In this document: piece by piece, positions 8,411 through 16,688 of the stretch
Position numbering within the stretch: the first letter of the stretch is position 1
How the letters are laid out: each line of letters starts with the position of its first letter
Notes under the pieces: generated by a model
What the model was told of the DNA's origin: nothing
The model's input: only the letters and a program-made list of their open reading frames with translations
Databases searched by the model: none
Program-made: the position numbers and the translations under genes
Origin: an uncultured Tateyamaria sp.
GTDB lineage: Bacteria; Pseudomonadota; Alphaproteobacteria; Rhodobacterales; Rhodobacteraceae
NCBI RefSeq assembly: GCF_947496075.1
Contig: NZ_CANMBJ010000006.1
Location: 228,501-292,500, forward strand
DNA length: 64,000 bases
Reading direction: 5' to 3'

Positions 8411-9460
8411 TCAGGCGCGTTTAAGACGCCCCACGAATGCGGGCAGCAGGATTGTCAGAAAGAGCAGGCGGGAGACATGCGCGGCAGCGACGAAGCCAGG
8501 ATTTGCTCCCAGCACGACGCCCATGGCGATCATCGTTTCCAACCCGCCGGGGGCGAAAGCGATCAGCACGTGGGTCGGGTTGAAGCCGAGCGCATAGGCC
8601 ACTGGCACCGCGGCGGCCAGAGCCATGAGGACCGTCAGCGTTGTGATTGTGAGCCCGGCCAGCAGCGACGTCGCCAGTGCCTTTCGTGTGATCCCGTCGA
8701 ACCGGGCGCCGATCAGCGTGCCCACTGTCATCAACCCCAGGTAGCTAAGCCATGGCGCCATGACCCCCGGTGTCACCTCGACCGCGTGGCCGAGGCTCGA
8801 GGCGATCATGCCGCCAATCAGCAGGGGCGCGGGCAGTCCGATCTTGTCCAGAATGAAGCCAAAGGCGAGGCCCGCGGCCAGCAGTACGACAAGGTGCAGC
8901 CAAGCCATCGGTGGACCCGGCGGCAACACCTGCCCGGTCATTTCAAAGCCGAAGGCAAGCGCTATGGCAGGTACTGTCAGTGTGAGGGCAAGCAGACGGA
9001 CCGATTGAATCACAACAATGCGCGTGGTGTCGAGGTTCAACCCGGCCGACAGCCCGACGACAAAACTCAGGTGCCCCGGGGCGGAGGCCAGATACGCGCT
9101 GCGACGGTCCAACCCGAACCCGTGTTGCAACAGTCGTCCGCACAGCCATAGCGTCGCCCACAACATCACCCCAAGTGCGGCAAAGGCCAACGGCCAGCGC
9201 AGCATGGCATCTGTTGCATTGCTGTCCACGCCACTGCCGATGCTCACGCCCACCAGCAGGAAGACGAGGTTGCGCACCGTGTCGTCGATACCCGTGCGCA
9301 GCCCCGCGAGCGCGGCGAGGCTGACGACGAGCGCGGGTCCTGTTAAGACCGCGATAGGTGCGTTCAGAAGCTCGGCGAATGCAGCCCCGATGCCTCCGAC
9401 GATCAGAGTTTGAGCCGTAACGCGCAAGCTGTCGGGGGAAGGTCTGGAAAGCATGCGCAA
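8411..9460 (-). CDS. AbrB family membrane protein (ammonia-monooxygenase-like, COG3180)
   Basis: 349-residue integral membrane protein with about ten hydrophobic helices arranged as two similar halves; each half has the family signature: LTGPALVVSLAALAGLR ... LVFLLVGVSIGSGV in the first and LLIGGMIASSLGHAVEV ... LGLMTVGTLIGARFD in the second. The ending PTHVLIAFAPGGLETMIAMG is diagnostic for the AbrB duplication family. Often named putative ammonia monooxygenase, a label without evidence; it is a probable transporter or regulator of unknown substrate. ATG 9454 is a possible alternative start. First gene of the minus-strand run. Confidence 0.85.
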   Translation of the reverse strand: MRMLSRPSPDSLRVTAQTLIVGGIGAAFAELLNAPIAVLTGPALVVSLAALAGLRTGIDDTVRNLVFLLVGVSIGSGVDSNATDAMLRWPLAFAALGVMLWATLWLCGRLLQHGFGLDRRSAYLASAPGHLSFVVGLSAGLNLDTTRIVVIQSVRLLALTLTVPAIALAFGFEMTGQVLPPGPPMAWLHLVVLLAAGLAFGFILDKIGLPAPLLIGGMIASSLGHAVEVTPGVMAPWLSYLGLMTVGTLIGARFDGITRKALATSLLAGLTITTLTVLMALAAAVPVAYALGFNPTHVLIAFAPGGLETMIAMGVVLGANPGFVAAAHVSRLLFLTILLPAFVGRLKRA

Positions 9461-9604
9461 TCGCTACCCGTGTTGCCGGGGATGGGCAATGGTTGCGGAT
9501 CGGAAACCTGCGTGGCGCAAAACCGGGGCTTGGTGTCGGGAATGGGAGTCCTACGCGCGTGACTTGCACGCTACATAATATCAGACGGTAGGGAGACGTG
9601 CGCG

Positions 9605-12370
9605 ATGACGGACAAGGTGACATTCACGCTGGATGGGCAAGAAGTGCAGGCTGAGGCCGGCATGACCATTTGGGAGGTCGCCAATGGGCGTGGTCTGGTG
9701 ATCCCGCATCTGTGCCACAAACCTGCGCCCGGCTATCGCCCCGATGGGAACTGTCGGGCGTGCATGGTGGAGATCGAAGGCGAGCGTGTTCTTGCTGCCT
9801 CGTGCATCCGGGAACCGGCGGACGGGATGGTTGTCACGACCAATTCCGCGCGGGCCGAGAGCGCGCGGAAGATGGTGGTCGAGATGCTGGTGGCAGATCA
9901 GCCCGAGCGGGACGTGGCGCACGACAAGTCCGCGCATCTTTGGGACATGGCCGAGATGAATGGTGTGTCCGAGAGCCGCTTTCCCAAGCTGGAAGAGGGG
10001 CGGATTCCGCTGCTTGACGACAGCCACGTGGCGATGTCCGTGAATTTGGATGCCTGCATTCAATGCGGCCTCTGTGTCCGTGCCTGCCGCGAGGTGCAGG
10101 TTAATGATGTGATCGGCATGGCGGGGCGCGGCCACGATGCTTATCCGACCTTCGACTTTGCCGACCCGATGGGCGAGAGCACATGTGTCGCCTGTGGCGA
10201 GTGTGTACAGGCCTGTCCGACGGGGGCGCTGATGCCCTCGACCGTCGTGGACGATGCGCAGGTTGGAGACAGCGCCGATTATGATGATGAAGTCGAAAGC
10301 ATTTGCCCGTTCTGCGGGGTAGGCTGTCAGATCTCGCTGAAAGTGAAGGACGGTAAGGTCAAATATGTCGAGGGCATCAACGGTCCCGCGAATGAGGGTC
10401 GGCTGTGTGTGAAGGGCCGGTTCGGCTTTGATTACATCCACCACGATCACCGCCTGACAAAGCCGCTGATCCGCCGCGAGGATGCACCCGCGAAGGGGTT
10501 GAACGTCGACCCGGGCAGCTGGTCGACCCATTTCCGCGAAGCGTCTTGGGAAGAAGCGCTGGATTTCGCCGCAAATGGCTTGAAGGGTCGTGGGCGTGAA
10601 GTGGCTGGTTTTGGATCGGCCAAGTGCACGAATGAAGAGGCATACCTGTTCCAGAAGATGATCCGGCAGGGCTTTGGTCACAACAACGTGGACCACTGCA
10701 CGCGGTTGTGCCACGCGTCGTCCGTGGCCGCGCTGATGGAGAATGTGGGGTCGGGCGCAGTGACCGCGACCTTCAACGAGATCGAGAATGCGGATGTGGC
10801 GATTGCCATCGGCTGCAACCCGATCGAGAACCACCCTGTCGCGGCCACCTATTTCAAGCAGTTCACCAAGCGGGGCGGCAAGCTGATCGTCATGGACCCG
10901 CGTGGGCAGGCGCTGAAGCGCTTTGCCAGTCACATGCTGCAGTTCCGGCCCGGCGCGGATGTGTCGATGCTGAACGCGATCATGCATGTGATCGTCGAAG
11001 AGGGTCTGTATGACCAGCAGTACATCGACGCCTACACCGAGAACTGGGAGGCGGAGAAGGAGCACCTGGCTGGCTTCCCCCCCGAGAAGATGGCGGAGAT
11101 TTGTGGGATCGAGGCGGATGTGCTGCGCGATGTGGCGCGGACCTTTGCCGGCGCCAAGTCAGCCATGATCTTCTGGGGCATGGGCGTGTCGCAGCACATT
11201 CACGGGACGGACAACTCGCGCTGTTTGATTTCGCTGGCTTTGATGACCGGTCAGGTCGGACGCCCGGGCGCTGGTCTGCACCCGCTGCGCGGTCAGAACA
11301 ATGTGCAGGGCGCCTCGGACGCGGGCCTGATCCCGATGTTCCTGCCGGATTATCAGACCGTGACGGATGATGGCGTGCGCTCGGCCTTTACCGATGTGTG
11401 GGGCTCTGGCGACTTCTCGAATGAGAAGGGTCTGACAGTAACCGAGATCATGGATGCGGTTCATGCAGATGAGATCAAGGCGATGTATATTCTGGGTGAG
11501 AACCCGGCAATGTCCGACCCGGATGTGGAGCATGCACGGGATGCACTGGCGAAGCTCGACCATCTGGTGGTGCAGGACATCTTTATCACTGAGACGGCGA
11601 ATTATGCGGATGTGATCCTGCCTGCATCGGCTTTTGCCGAGAAGACGGGGACGGTGACCAACACCAACCGTCAGGTCCAGATGGGACGGCCTGCCGTACC
11701 ACCACCGGGCGACGCCAAAGAAGATTGGTGGATTGAGGTAGAGCTGGCAAAGCGGTTAGGCCTTGGCTGGAGCTATGAAAGCCCGGCGGATGTGTTTGCC
11801 GAGATGAAGCTGAACATGGCGAGCCTGAACAACATCACATGGGAGCGGCTGGAGGGGCAGAATGCGGTGACATATCCGTCTTTGTCACCCGAAGATCCGG
11901 GTCAGGCGATTGTCTTTGGCGACGGTTTCCCCCGTCCCGACGGGCGTGCGCGGTTCACACCCGCTGCCGTCATTCCGCCCGATGACGTGCCGGATGCCGA
12001 CTATCCGATGATCCTGACAACGGGTCGGCAGTTGGAGCACTGGCACACCGGGTCAATGACGCGCCGGGCATCTGTATTGGACGCGGTCGAGCCCGAGGCC
12101 AACTGTTCGTTGCACCCGTCCACTCTGCGCAAGCTGGGTGTGTCTGCGGGTGGCATGGTGCGTTTGACCACCAAGCGCGGGTCGATCGAGATCATGGCGC
12201 GTGAGGATCGGGCCGTGGCGCCGGATATGGTGTTTCTGCCTTTTGCCTTTGTAGAGGCTGCGGCAAATATCCTGACAAACCCTGCTGTCGATCCCTATGG
12301 CAAGATTCCGGAATTCAAGTTCTCGGCCGTTCGGGTTGAGGCGGTAACCGGGGCCGTCGCGGCGGAGTGA
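9605..12370 (+). CDS. Formate dehydrogenase catalytic subunit, molybdopterin and multi-FeS (FdhA/FdhF-like)
   Basis: 921-residue cytoplasmic enzyme oxidising formate to CO2. Domains in order: N-terminal [2Fe-2S] ferredoxin (CHKPAPGYRPDGNCRACMVE, residues ~38-57), a His/Cys cluster region, two [4Fe-4S] motifs (CIQCGLCVRAC near 152 and CVACGECVQAC near 197), an additional cluster in the molybdopterin oxidoreductase domain (CPFCGVGCQ...GRLCVKG), catalytic centre DHCTRLCHASS with Cys rather than selenocysteine, and the C-terminal molybdopterin-guanine-dinucleotide binding domain (TTGRQLEHWHTGSMTRR). There is no signal peptide. No diaphorase (FdsB/FdsG-like) or FdhD gene lies beside it, so its electron acceptor is unknown. 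GGGAG precedes the ATG. Confidence 0.93.
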   Translation: MTDKVTFTLDGQEVQAEAGMTIWEVANGRGLVIPHLCHKPAPGYRPDGNCRACMVEIEGERVLAASCIREPADGMVVTTNSARAESARKMVVEMLVADQPERDVAHDKSAHLWDMAEMNGVSESRFPKLEEGRIPLLDDSHVAMSVNLDACIQCGLCVRACREVQVNDVIGMAGRGHDAYPTFDFADPMGESTCVACGECVQACPTGALMPSTVVDDAQVGDSADYDDEVESICPFCGVGCQISLKVKDGKVKYVEGINGPANEGRLCVKGRFGFDYIHHDHRLTKPLIRREDAPAKGLNVDPGSWSTHFREASWEEALDFAANGLKGRGREVAGFGSAKCTNEEAYLFQKMIRQGFGHNNVDHCTRLCHASSVAALMENVGSGAVTATFNEIENADVAIAIGCNPIENHPVAATYFKQFTKRGGKLIVMDPRGQALKRFASHMLQFRPGADVSMLNAIMHVIVEEGLYDQQYIDAYTENWEAEKEHLAGFPPEKMAEICGIEADVLRDVARTFAGAKSAMIFWGMGVSQHIHGTDNSRCLISLALMTGQVGRPGAGLHPLRGQNNVQGASDAGLIPMFLPDYQTVTDDGVRSAFTDVWGSGDFSNEKGLTVTEIMDAVHADEIKAMYILGENPAMSDPDVEHARDALAKLDHLVVQDIFITETANYADVILPASAFAEKTGTVTNTNRQVQMGRPAVPPPGDAKEDWWIEVELAKRLGLGWSYESPADVFAEMKLNMASLNNITWERLEGQNAVTYPSLSPEDPGQAIVFGDGFPRPDGRARFTPAAVIPPDDVPDADYPMILTTGRQLEHWHTGSMTRRASVLDAVEPEANCSLHPSTLRKLGVSAGGMVRLTTKRGSIEIMAREDRAVAPDMVFLPFAFVEAAANILTNPAVDPYGKIPEFKFSAVRVEAVTGAVAAE

Positions 12371-12379
12371 TCCGAATGT

Positions 12380-12432
12380 GCGCCTGACGGCGCGCATGAT
12401 TCCATCTTGTGAATGAGGGGTTTCACCCCTCA
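12380..12432 (+). terminator. Two hairpins after the formate dehydrogenase gene
   Basis: GCGCC-TGAC-GGCGC at 12380-12393 and a perfect 8-bp stem with 3-base loop (TGAGGGGT-TTC-ACCCCTCA) at 12414-12432. Neither is followed by a clean T run, so termination is likely but not proven; they may instead reduce read-through into the amidase gene. Confidence 0.4.
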
Positions 12433-12441
12433 AACTCCCCA

Positions 12442-12463
12442 AAGTTTGTTTGGCAAGATGAAG
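12442..12463 (+). repeat. Short dispersed intergenic repeat, copy 2
   Basis: Second copy of the element at 8383-8404 (20 of 22 identical). Here it ends directly on the ribosome site AAGGA of the amidase gene. Confidence 0.55.
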
Positions 12464-12471
12464 GATGCGGG

Positions 12472-13659
12472 ATGGTTGATACGGCGCGCTTTTTGACGGA
12501 CTTGCATGCTTTGTGCCAGTTCGGTGCTTCGGGCGTTGGCAAGGGGGTGGTACGCCCCGCGTATTCCAAGGCTGACATGGCAGCGCGCGATTGGTTGGCG
12601 TCGCGGATGGCCGACGCCGGGTTGACGCCGCGCTTTGATGCGATGGGGAACTTGTTTGGACTGGCCGAAGGGCCGTCATTGCTGCTTGGGTCGCATTCCG
12701 ACAGTCAGCCACAGGGCGGGTGGTTGGACGGTGCCTTGGGAGTGGTTGCGGCGTTGGAAGTGTCACGGGCAAGCGTCGAAGTTGGCGGGCCTGCCATTTC
12801 GGTTGTCTCTTTTCAGGATGAAGAAGGTCGGTATGGCGTCACGACCGGATCCAACGTGTGGTCGGGTGGGCTGTCCTTGGCCGAGGCGGATGCGTTGCTG
12901 GATCATGACGATGTTCCGCTTGGGCAGGCGCGGGAGGTGGTTGGGGATCGCGCAGGCGCGCCTGTCGATCCGACGCAATTCACCGGCTTCGTCGAATTGC
13001 ATATCGAGCAGGGCGCGACGCTGGACACCGCGAGCGAGCAGATAGGTGTCGTAACCGATATCGTCGGCATTCGAGATCGGGTGATCACGTTGACCGGGCA
13101 ACAGAACCATGCGGGTACCACGGCAATGGCGCTACGGCGGGATGCGTTTCAGGGGCTGGTTGCCTTTTCCAGTCGGCTGAACGAGCGGTTGCGAAATGTG
13201 GTCACGCCGCAATCCGTTTGGACTATTGGGCATGTGGCGGTCAGCCCCAATGCGTCGTCCATCGTGCCGGGCCAGGTGCGCTTTTCCATGCAATGGCGGG
13301 ATGCGGATGTGGCCCGGTTGGCACGGATGGAGGCAGTGATTGAGGAAACGCTGTCCGAGGTAGCGGCAGAACTAGACCTTGGTGTCGAGAAAGGGCCGCT
13401 TCTGGGATTGGAGCCCGTGGCGATGGATGTTGATCTGCGCGCGAAGCTTGAAGCAGGTGCCGAGAAGGTCGCACCGGGCAAATGGCGGCGGATGCCTTCA
13501 GGTGCCCTGCATGACGCGACAAATGTGGCCCGGTGTGTGCCGGTTGCAATGCTGTTTGTGCCGTCAATCGGCGGGATCAGCCATGCGTTTGAGGAGGATA
13601 CGGACGAGGCCGATCTTGTTGCGGGCCTGAAGGTGTTGGCCCATGCCGCCGGGCTTTAG
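12472..13659 (+). CDS. Zn-dependent hydantoinase/carbamoylase family amidase (M20)
   Basis: 395-residue hydrolase of the N-carbamoyl-L-amino-acid hydrolase / allantoate amidohydrolase / beta-ureidopropionase group. Metal ligands are visible in [21 protein letters not shown] (residues ~63-83), [15 protein letters not shown] and [13 protein letters not shown]; the dimerisation-domain motif [15 protein letters not shown] follows, and a late metal-site His lies in [11 protein letters not shown] use ATG 12472, with AAGGA seven bases upstream, in place of a longer reading. The exact substrate (carbamoyl amino acid, allantoate or ureido acid) cannot be told. It follows formate dehydrogenase by about 100 bp. 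Confidence 0.9.
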   Translation: MVDTARFLTDLHALCQFGASGVGKGVVRPAYSKADMAARDWLASRMADAGLTPRFDAMGNLFGLAEGPSLLLGSHSDSQPQGGWLDGALGVVAALEVSRASVEVGGPAISVVSFQDEEGRYGVTTGSNVWSGGLSLAEADALLDHDDVPLGQAREVVGDRAGAPVDPTQFTGFVELHIEQGATLDTASEQIGVVTDIVGIRDRVITLTGQQNHAGTTAMALRRDAFQGLVAFSSRLNERLRNVVTPQSVWTIGHVAVSPNASSIVPGQVRFSMQWRDADVARLARMEAVIEETLSEVAAELDLGVEKGPLLGLEPVAMDVDLRAKLEAGAEKVAPGKWRRMPSGALHDATNVARCVPVAMLFVPSIGGISHAFEEDTDEADLVAGLKVLAHAAGL

Positions 13660-13877
13660 GCGGCGCGCGCGTATCCCCGTCTGATGGCCCGTTGTCTGTA
13701 GCGGTCGGCGGCGGTTGATGCGGCACGCAGATCGCTGTGGCAGGTTACACGCTGGCAGGGCTTGCCGCCGATCAATCCCCATTCGATGACCACGGAGGCT
13801 TCGGCAAACAGGTTCAGTGTGATCTCAACCCGGTAGAACCGGCTGTGACTGGAACGGTAGAGGAGTGCTTCAATCAT
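13656..13877 (-). CDS. WGR domain protein
   Basis: 73 residues: a lone WGR domain ([20 protein letters not shown] then [18 protein letters not shown], where WGLIGG stands for the Trp-Gly-Arg core). WGR domains bind nucleic acid ends in PARP and MolR proteins; single-domain versions occur in many Rhodobacteraceae with no assigned role. Its last codons overlap the stop of the convergent amidase gene by four bases. It follows the two-component pair on the same strand by 28 bp and may be transcribed with it. Confidence 0.8.
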   Translation of the reverse strand: MIEALLYRSSHSRFYRVEITLNLFAEASVVIEWGLIGGKPCQRVTCHSDLRAASTAADRYRQRAIRRGYARAA

Positions 13878-13904
13878 GTTTCGATTCTGCCACGGGTTGA
13901 ATCG

Positions 13905-14606
13905 TCATGTCCACTGCACATCGCCCAAAAAGATGTAACCGGCGCCATAGATCGTTTTGATCAAGCGTGGGTTCTTGGGATCTTCGCGCAGTTTTGTGCG
14001 CAAACGGCTGATGCGTACATCCATCGCGCGATCAAAGCTGTCACCGGCACCACCGCCCAGGCTTTCCTGCATTTGCGCCCGGCTGATCAAGCGTTTTGGC
14101 GCATCCAGAAACAGGCGTAACACTTCGCCTTCGGCATGAGAGAACGGCGTTTCCTGACCTGCTTCATCGGTCAATGTATAGCTGTCGAACGACGCCTCCC
14201 ATCCATTGAAACGGGCGATCTGCCCAGTTTGGGTTGCTGCCTTGGGCGTGCGCAGTCGCACCCGGATGCGGGCGACAACCTCGGCTGGATCGAAGGGTTT
14301 GATGATGTAGTCATCAGCGCCCAATTCCAGCCCGGTCACCCGGTCCTGCACCTGCGCACGGCCCGAGATGATGATGACCGCAGCCCCTTGTTCGAGGGCG
14401 AGTTTGTGGACGAGGGTCAACCCATCGGTGTCCGGCAGACCCAGATCGACAAGGCAGACATCGGGTTTGTGAGTCTTGAGCGCGGCTTCAAACGCCGCGG
14501 CGCGGGAAAAGGACAAGGTGCGAAACCCTGCTTCTTCCAAAGCGTCGGCAAGGATTGTGCGGATCGCCGGTTCATCGTCAAGGATGGTGACAAGTGGTTT
14601 GGTCAT
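13905..14606 (-). CDS. OmpR-family response regulator
   Basis: 233 residues. Receiver domain with acidic pair DDEP at residues 10-13, phosphoacceptor Asp in CLVDLGLPDTDG (~residue 54) and the conserved Lys in DYIIKPFDP. The C-terminal winged helix (EVLRLFLDAPKRLISRAQMQ ... VRISRLRTKLREDPKNPRLI ... GAGYIF) is of OmpR/PhoB type. Its start overlaps the stop of the hybrid kinase gene (ATGA), so the two form a coupled pair. Target genes are not evident. Confidence 0.94.
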   Translation of the reverse strand: MTKPLVTILDDEPAIRTILADALEEAGFRTLSFSRAAAFEAALKTHKPDVCLVDLGLPDTDGLTLVHKLALEQGAAVIIISGRAQVQDRVTGLELGADDYIIKPFDPAEVVARIRVRLRTPKAATQTGQIARFNGWEASFDSYTLTDEAGQETPFSHAEGEVLRLFLDAPKRLISRAQMQESLGGGAGDSFDRAMDVRISRLRTKLREDPKNPRLIKTIYGAGYIFLGDVQWT

Positions 14607-16495
14607 GCCGCATCCGCCTGAAGGAGCGCAGCAAGGTCAGATGCCTCAAACGGCTTGCGCAGAACCGGGGCAGCAAGCGCTGCAGTTTGATACATTGTGT
14701 CACCCGGCGGAAGTGAGGTCATCAGAATTACGGGCAGGCTGCCGTGCAATTGGTTTGCGAGGTCAATGCCGGTACGGCTGCCGGACCCAAGGTTGATGTC
14801 GGACAGCACAAGGCCAATGTCGGGCAGGTCCGCCGTGAGGGCGATGGCTTCGTCCACACCTGCAGCTTCGATCACGGCATGGCCCATGCCCATCAATAAA
14901 TCGCGGTAGTGTTGGCGCAAATCCGGGTCATCCTCGACCAGCAGGACGAGCGCGCCTGCCAGCTGTGGGGCGGGGCGGAGGGGTAGGCGCAGACGCACTT
15001 GTGCGCCAATCTCTCCGTTGCCCAGTTTCAGATCACCGCCCGCACGCTTGGTCATGTCATAAACCATGGGCAGGCCCATACCCGACCCTTCGGACCCCTT
15101 GGTGGTAAAGAATGGGTCGAACCCGTGCTCCAACGCGTCATTGGAAAAGCCGGGGCCGGTGTCGGTGACAATAAATTCCAGCCATGTGTCGTGGACTGGG
15201 CGCGCCGTCAGGGTGATGTCCCCCTTAGTGCCGCAGGCGTCGCGGGCGTTCAGGATGAGGTTCAACAGGCTGTCCTTGACCAGACCTGGGTCCAGCATAT
15301 GGGGACCCGTGACAGTGGTGAAGGTGCTGAGTGTGAGACCTGGCGGCAGGGTCGATTGCGCCATGGTTGTCACATCGCCCAGCAGCGTTTCGATATCAGT
15401 CGCGGCGGGGCGCATGGCGCGGCCTGCCGTCATGTCGGCGATTGAGTTGAGCAGTTCGCCGCCGCGGCGGGTGGCGGAGAGGGTGCCGTCGATCAGGTCC
15501 TGTGCGCCTGCTGGCAAGCTGCCCATACGGGAAAGTTTGGATTGCAGGCCGAGGATAATGGTAAGCAGGTTGGAGAAGTCGTGGGCCATCCCGGAAGTCA
15601 TCTGTGCAGCGAGTGTGCGGCGGCGGTTCTGCTGCAGAGCGACGCGGGCTTGTGTTTCTTCGGTAATGTCCATCGACAGGATATAGACGCCACCGGAGGC
15701 CTCCGGTGTGAACGCCACACGGATGCGTCTGGCGCTTGCCTCGTCCGTGAATTCAAACACGGATGCCTCGCCCTTGTAGGCGCGGGCCAGGTTCGATGCG
15801 ATGCGCCCGTAGGCAAAGGTACCAAGTGCATCCGAGATGTGTTGACCGACAATGTCAGATGGGCGGCTGGGAATGACCGTACTAAGCCGTCTGTTAGAGT
15901 AGGTATAGTGACCGCTGGCATCCACAAGCGCGATGTGGGCTGGCATCATCTCGGTTGTTAGGCGCGTGCGGGCCTCGGTTTCGGTCAGCTGACGTTTGGC
16001 TTCTTCAAGCGCAGAAACGGTTGCGGCCAATTGGCGGTTCGTGGCACTCAGCGCTTCGGTGTGTTGCAGAACCTGATCAGACAGTTCCGTTGCGCGGGCG
16101 CGCAGCAGGGCCTCTTGCGCCTTGATATGCGAAATGTCGGTATAGACAGTGACCCACCCGCCCTGTGGCAGGGGGGACCCTTCGACGCTGATGGTGCGTC
16201 CATTGGCGCGGGTGCGCTCCATGTAATGCGGTTCAAAGGCAAGCGCCTGATCCACACGTTCCTGCACAAAGCTGTCCAGATCGTCGATCGGGCCGTATTC
16301 ACCGCGCTTGGCCAGATGCGTGATCGTTTCGCGAAAGGTTGAGCCGGGGGTGACGAGTGCGTCAGGCAAATCAAACATCTGCTGGAACGGCGCATTGCAG
16401 ACCGCAAGCCGCAAATCCTGATCATAGATCGTCAGCGCCTGCGCGATTAGGTTCAGGCCCGAGGCCGTCAGCGATGCCGTATGATCTTGTGCCAT
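14603..16495 (-). CDS. PAS-domain hybrid sensor histidine kinase / response regulator
   Basis: 630 residues with no obvious transmembrane segment, so probably cytoplasmic. Order: PAS domain of the PAS-7 kind (IYDQDLRLAVCNAPFQQMFDLP), a coiled coil (residues ~140-180), second PAS (MMPAHIALVDASGHYTYSNR), dimerisation/phosphoacceptor helix with His in MTSGMAHDFSNLLTIILGL, ATPase domain (NLILNARDACG; DTGPGFSND; GSGMGLPMV) and a C-terminal receiver (LLVEDDPDLR; phosphoacceptor Asp in VLSDINLGSG; VLRKPFE). The signal is unknown. It feeds the adjacent response regulator, probably with its own receiver as a modulator. Divergent from the acyl-CoA ligase gene. Confidence 0.93.
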   Translation of the reverse strand: MAQDHTASLTASGLNLIAQALTIYDQDLRLAVCNAPFQQMFDLPDALVTPGSTFRETITHLAKRGEYGPIDDLDSFVQERVDQALAFEPHYMERTRANGRTISVEGSPLPQGGWVTVYTDISHIKAQEALLRARATELSDQVLQHTEALSATNRQLAATVSALEEAKRQLTETEARTRLTTEMMPAHIALVDASGHYTYSNRRLSTVIPSRPSDIVGQHISDALGTFAYGRIASNLARAYKGEASVFEFTDEASARRIRVAFTPEASGGVYILSMDITEETQARVALQQNRRRTLAAQMTSGMAHDFSNLLTIILGLQSKLSRMGSLPAGAQDLIDGTLSATRRGGELLNSIADMTAGRAMRPAATDIETLLGDVTTMAQSTLPPGLTLSTFTTVTGPHMLDPGLVKDSLLNLILNARDACGTKGDITLTARPVHDTWLEFIVTDTGPGFSNDALEHGFDPFFTTKGSEGSGMGLPMVYDMTKRAGGDLKLGNGEIGAQVRLRLPLRPAPQLAGALVLLVEDDPDLRQHYRDLLMGMGHAVIEAAGVDEAIALTADLPDIGLVLSDINLGSGSRTGIDLANQLHGSLPVILMTSLPPGDTMYQTAALAAPVLRKPFEASDLAALLQADAA

Positions 16496-16688
16496 GCCAC
16501 ATGGCTAGCACTGGTTTCCGGGCCCGCACAACGGGGCGCGGTCCGCTTGTTACAATTCGTAAGGTTTGGGAAAACATCAGGAAAAAGTTGACGCGCAGCG
16601 TGTGGGCGACATCCTTAGACGTAGAAAGAATCGTCTGAGCGATCATGCGTGCCTCTCGGGAGAAGAGGTGCGCTGGGGAGGAACATAC

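Noticed and set aside
9581..11065. 494-aa minus-strand frame opposite formate dehydrogenase
   Set aside because: His/Arg/Gly-rich translation typical of an antisense shadow; covers FeS motifs of the real gene.
16550..16562. TTAC-N5-GTAA dyad upstream of the acyl-CoA ligase gene as a defined operator
   Set aside because: Short dyads of this length are frequent; no second copy in the operon, so it is mentioned only in passing.
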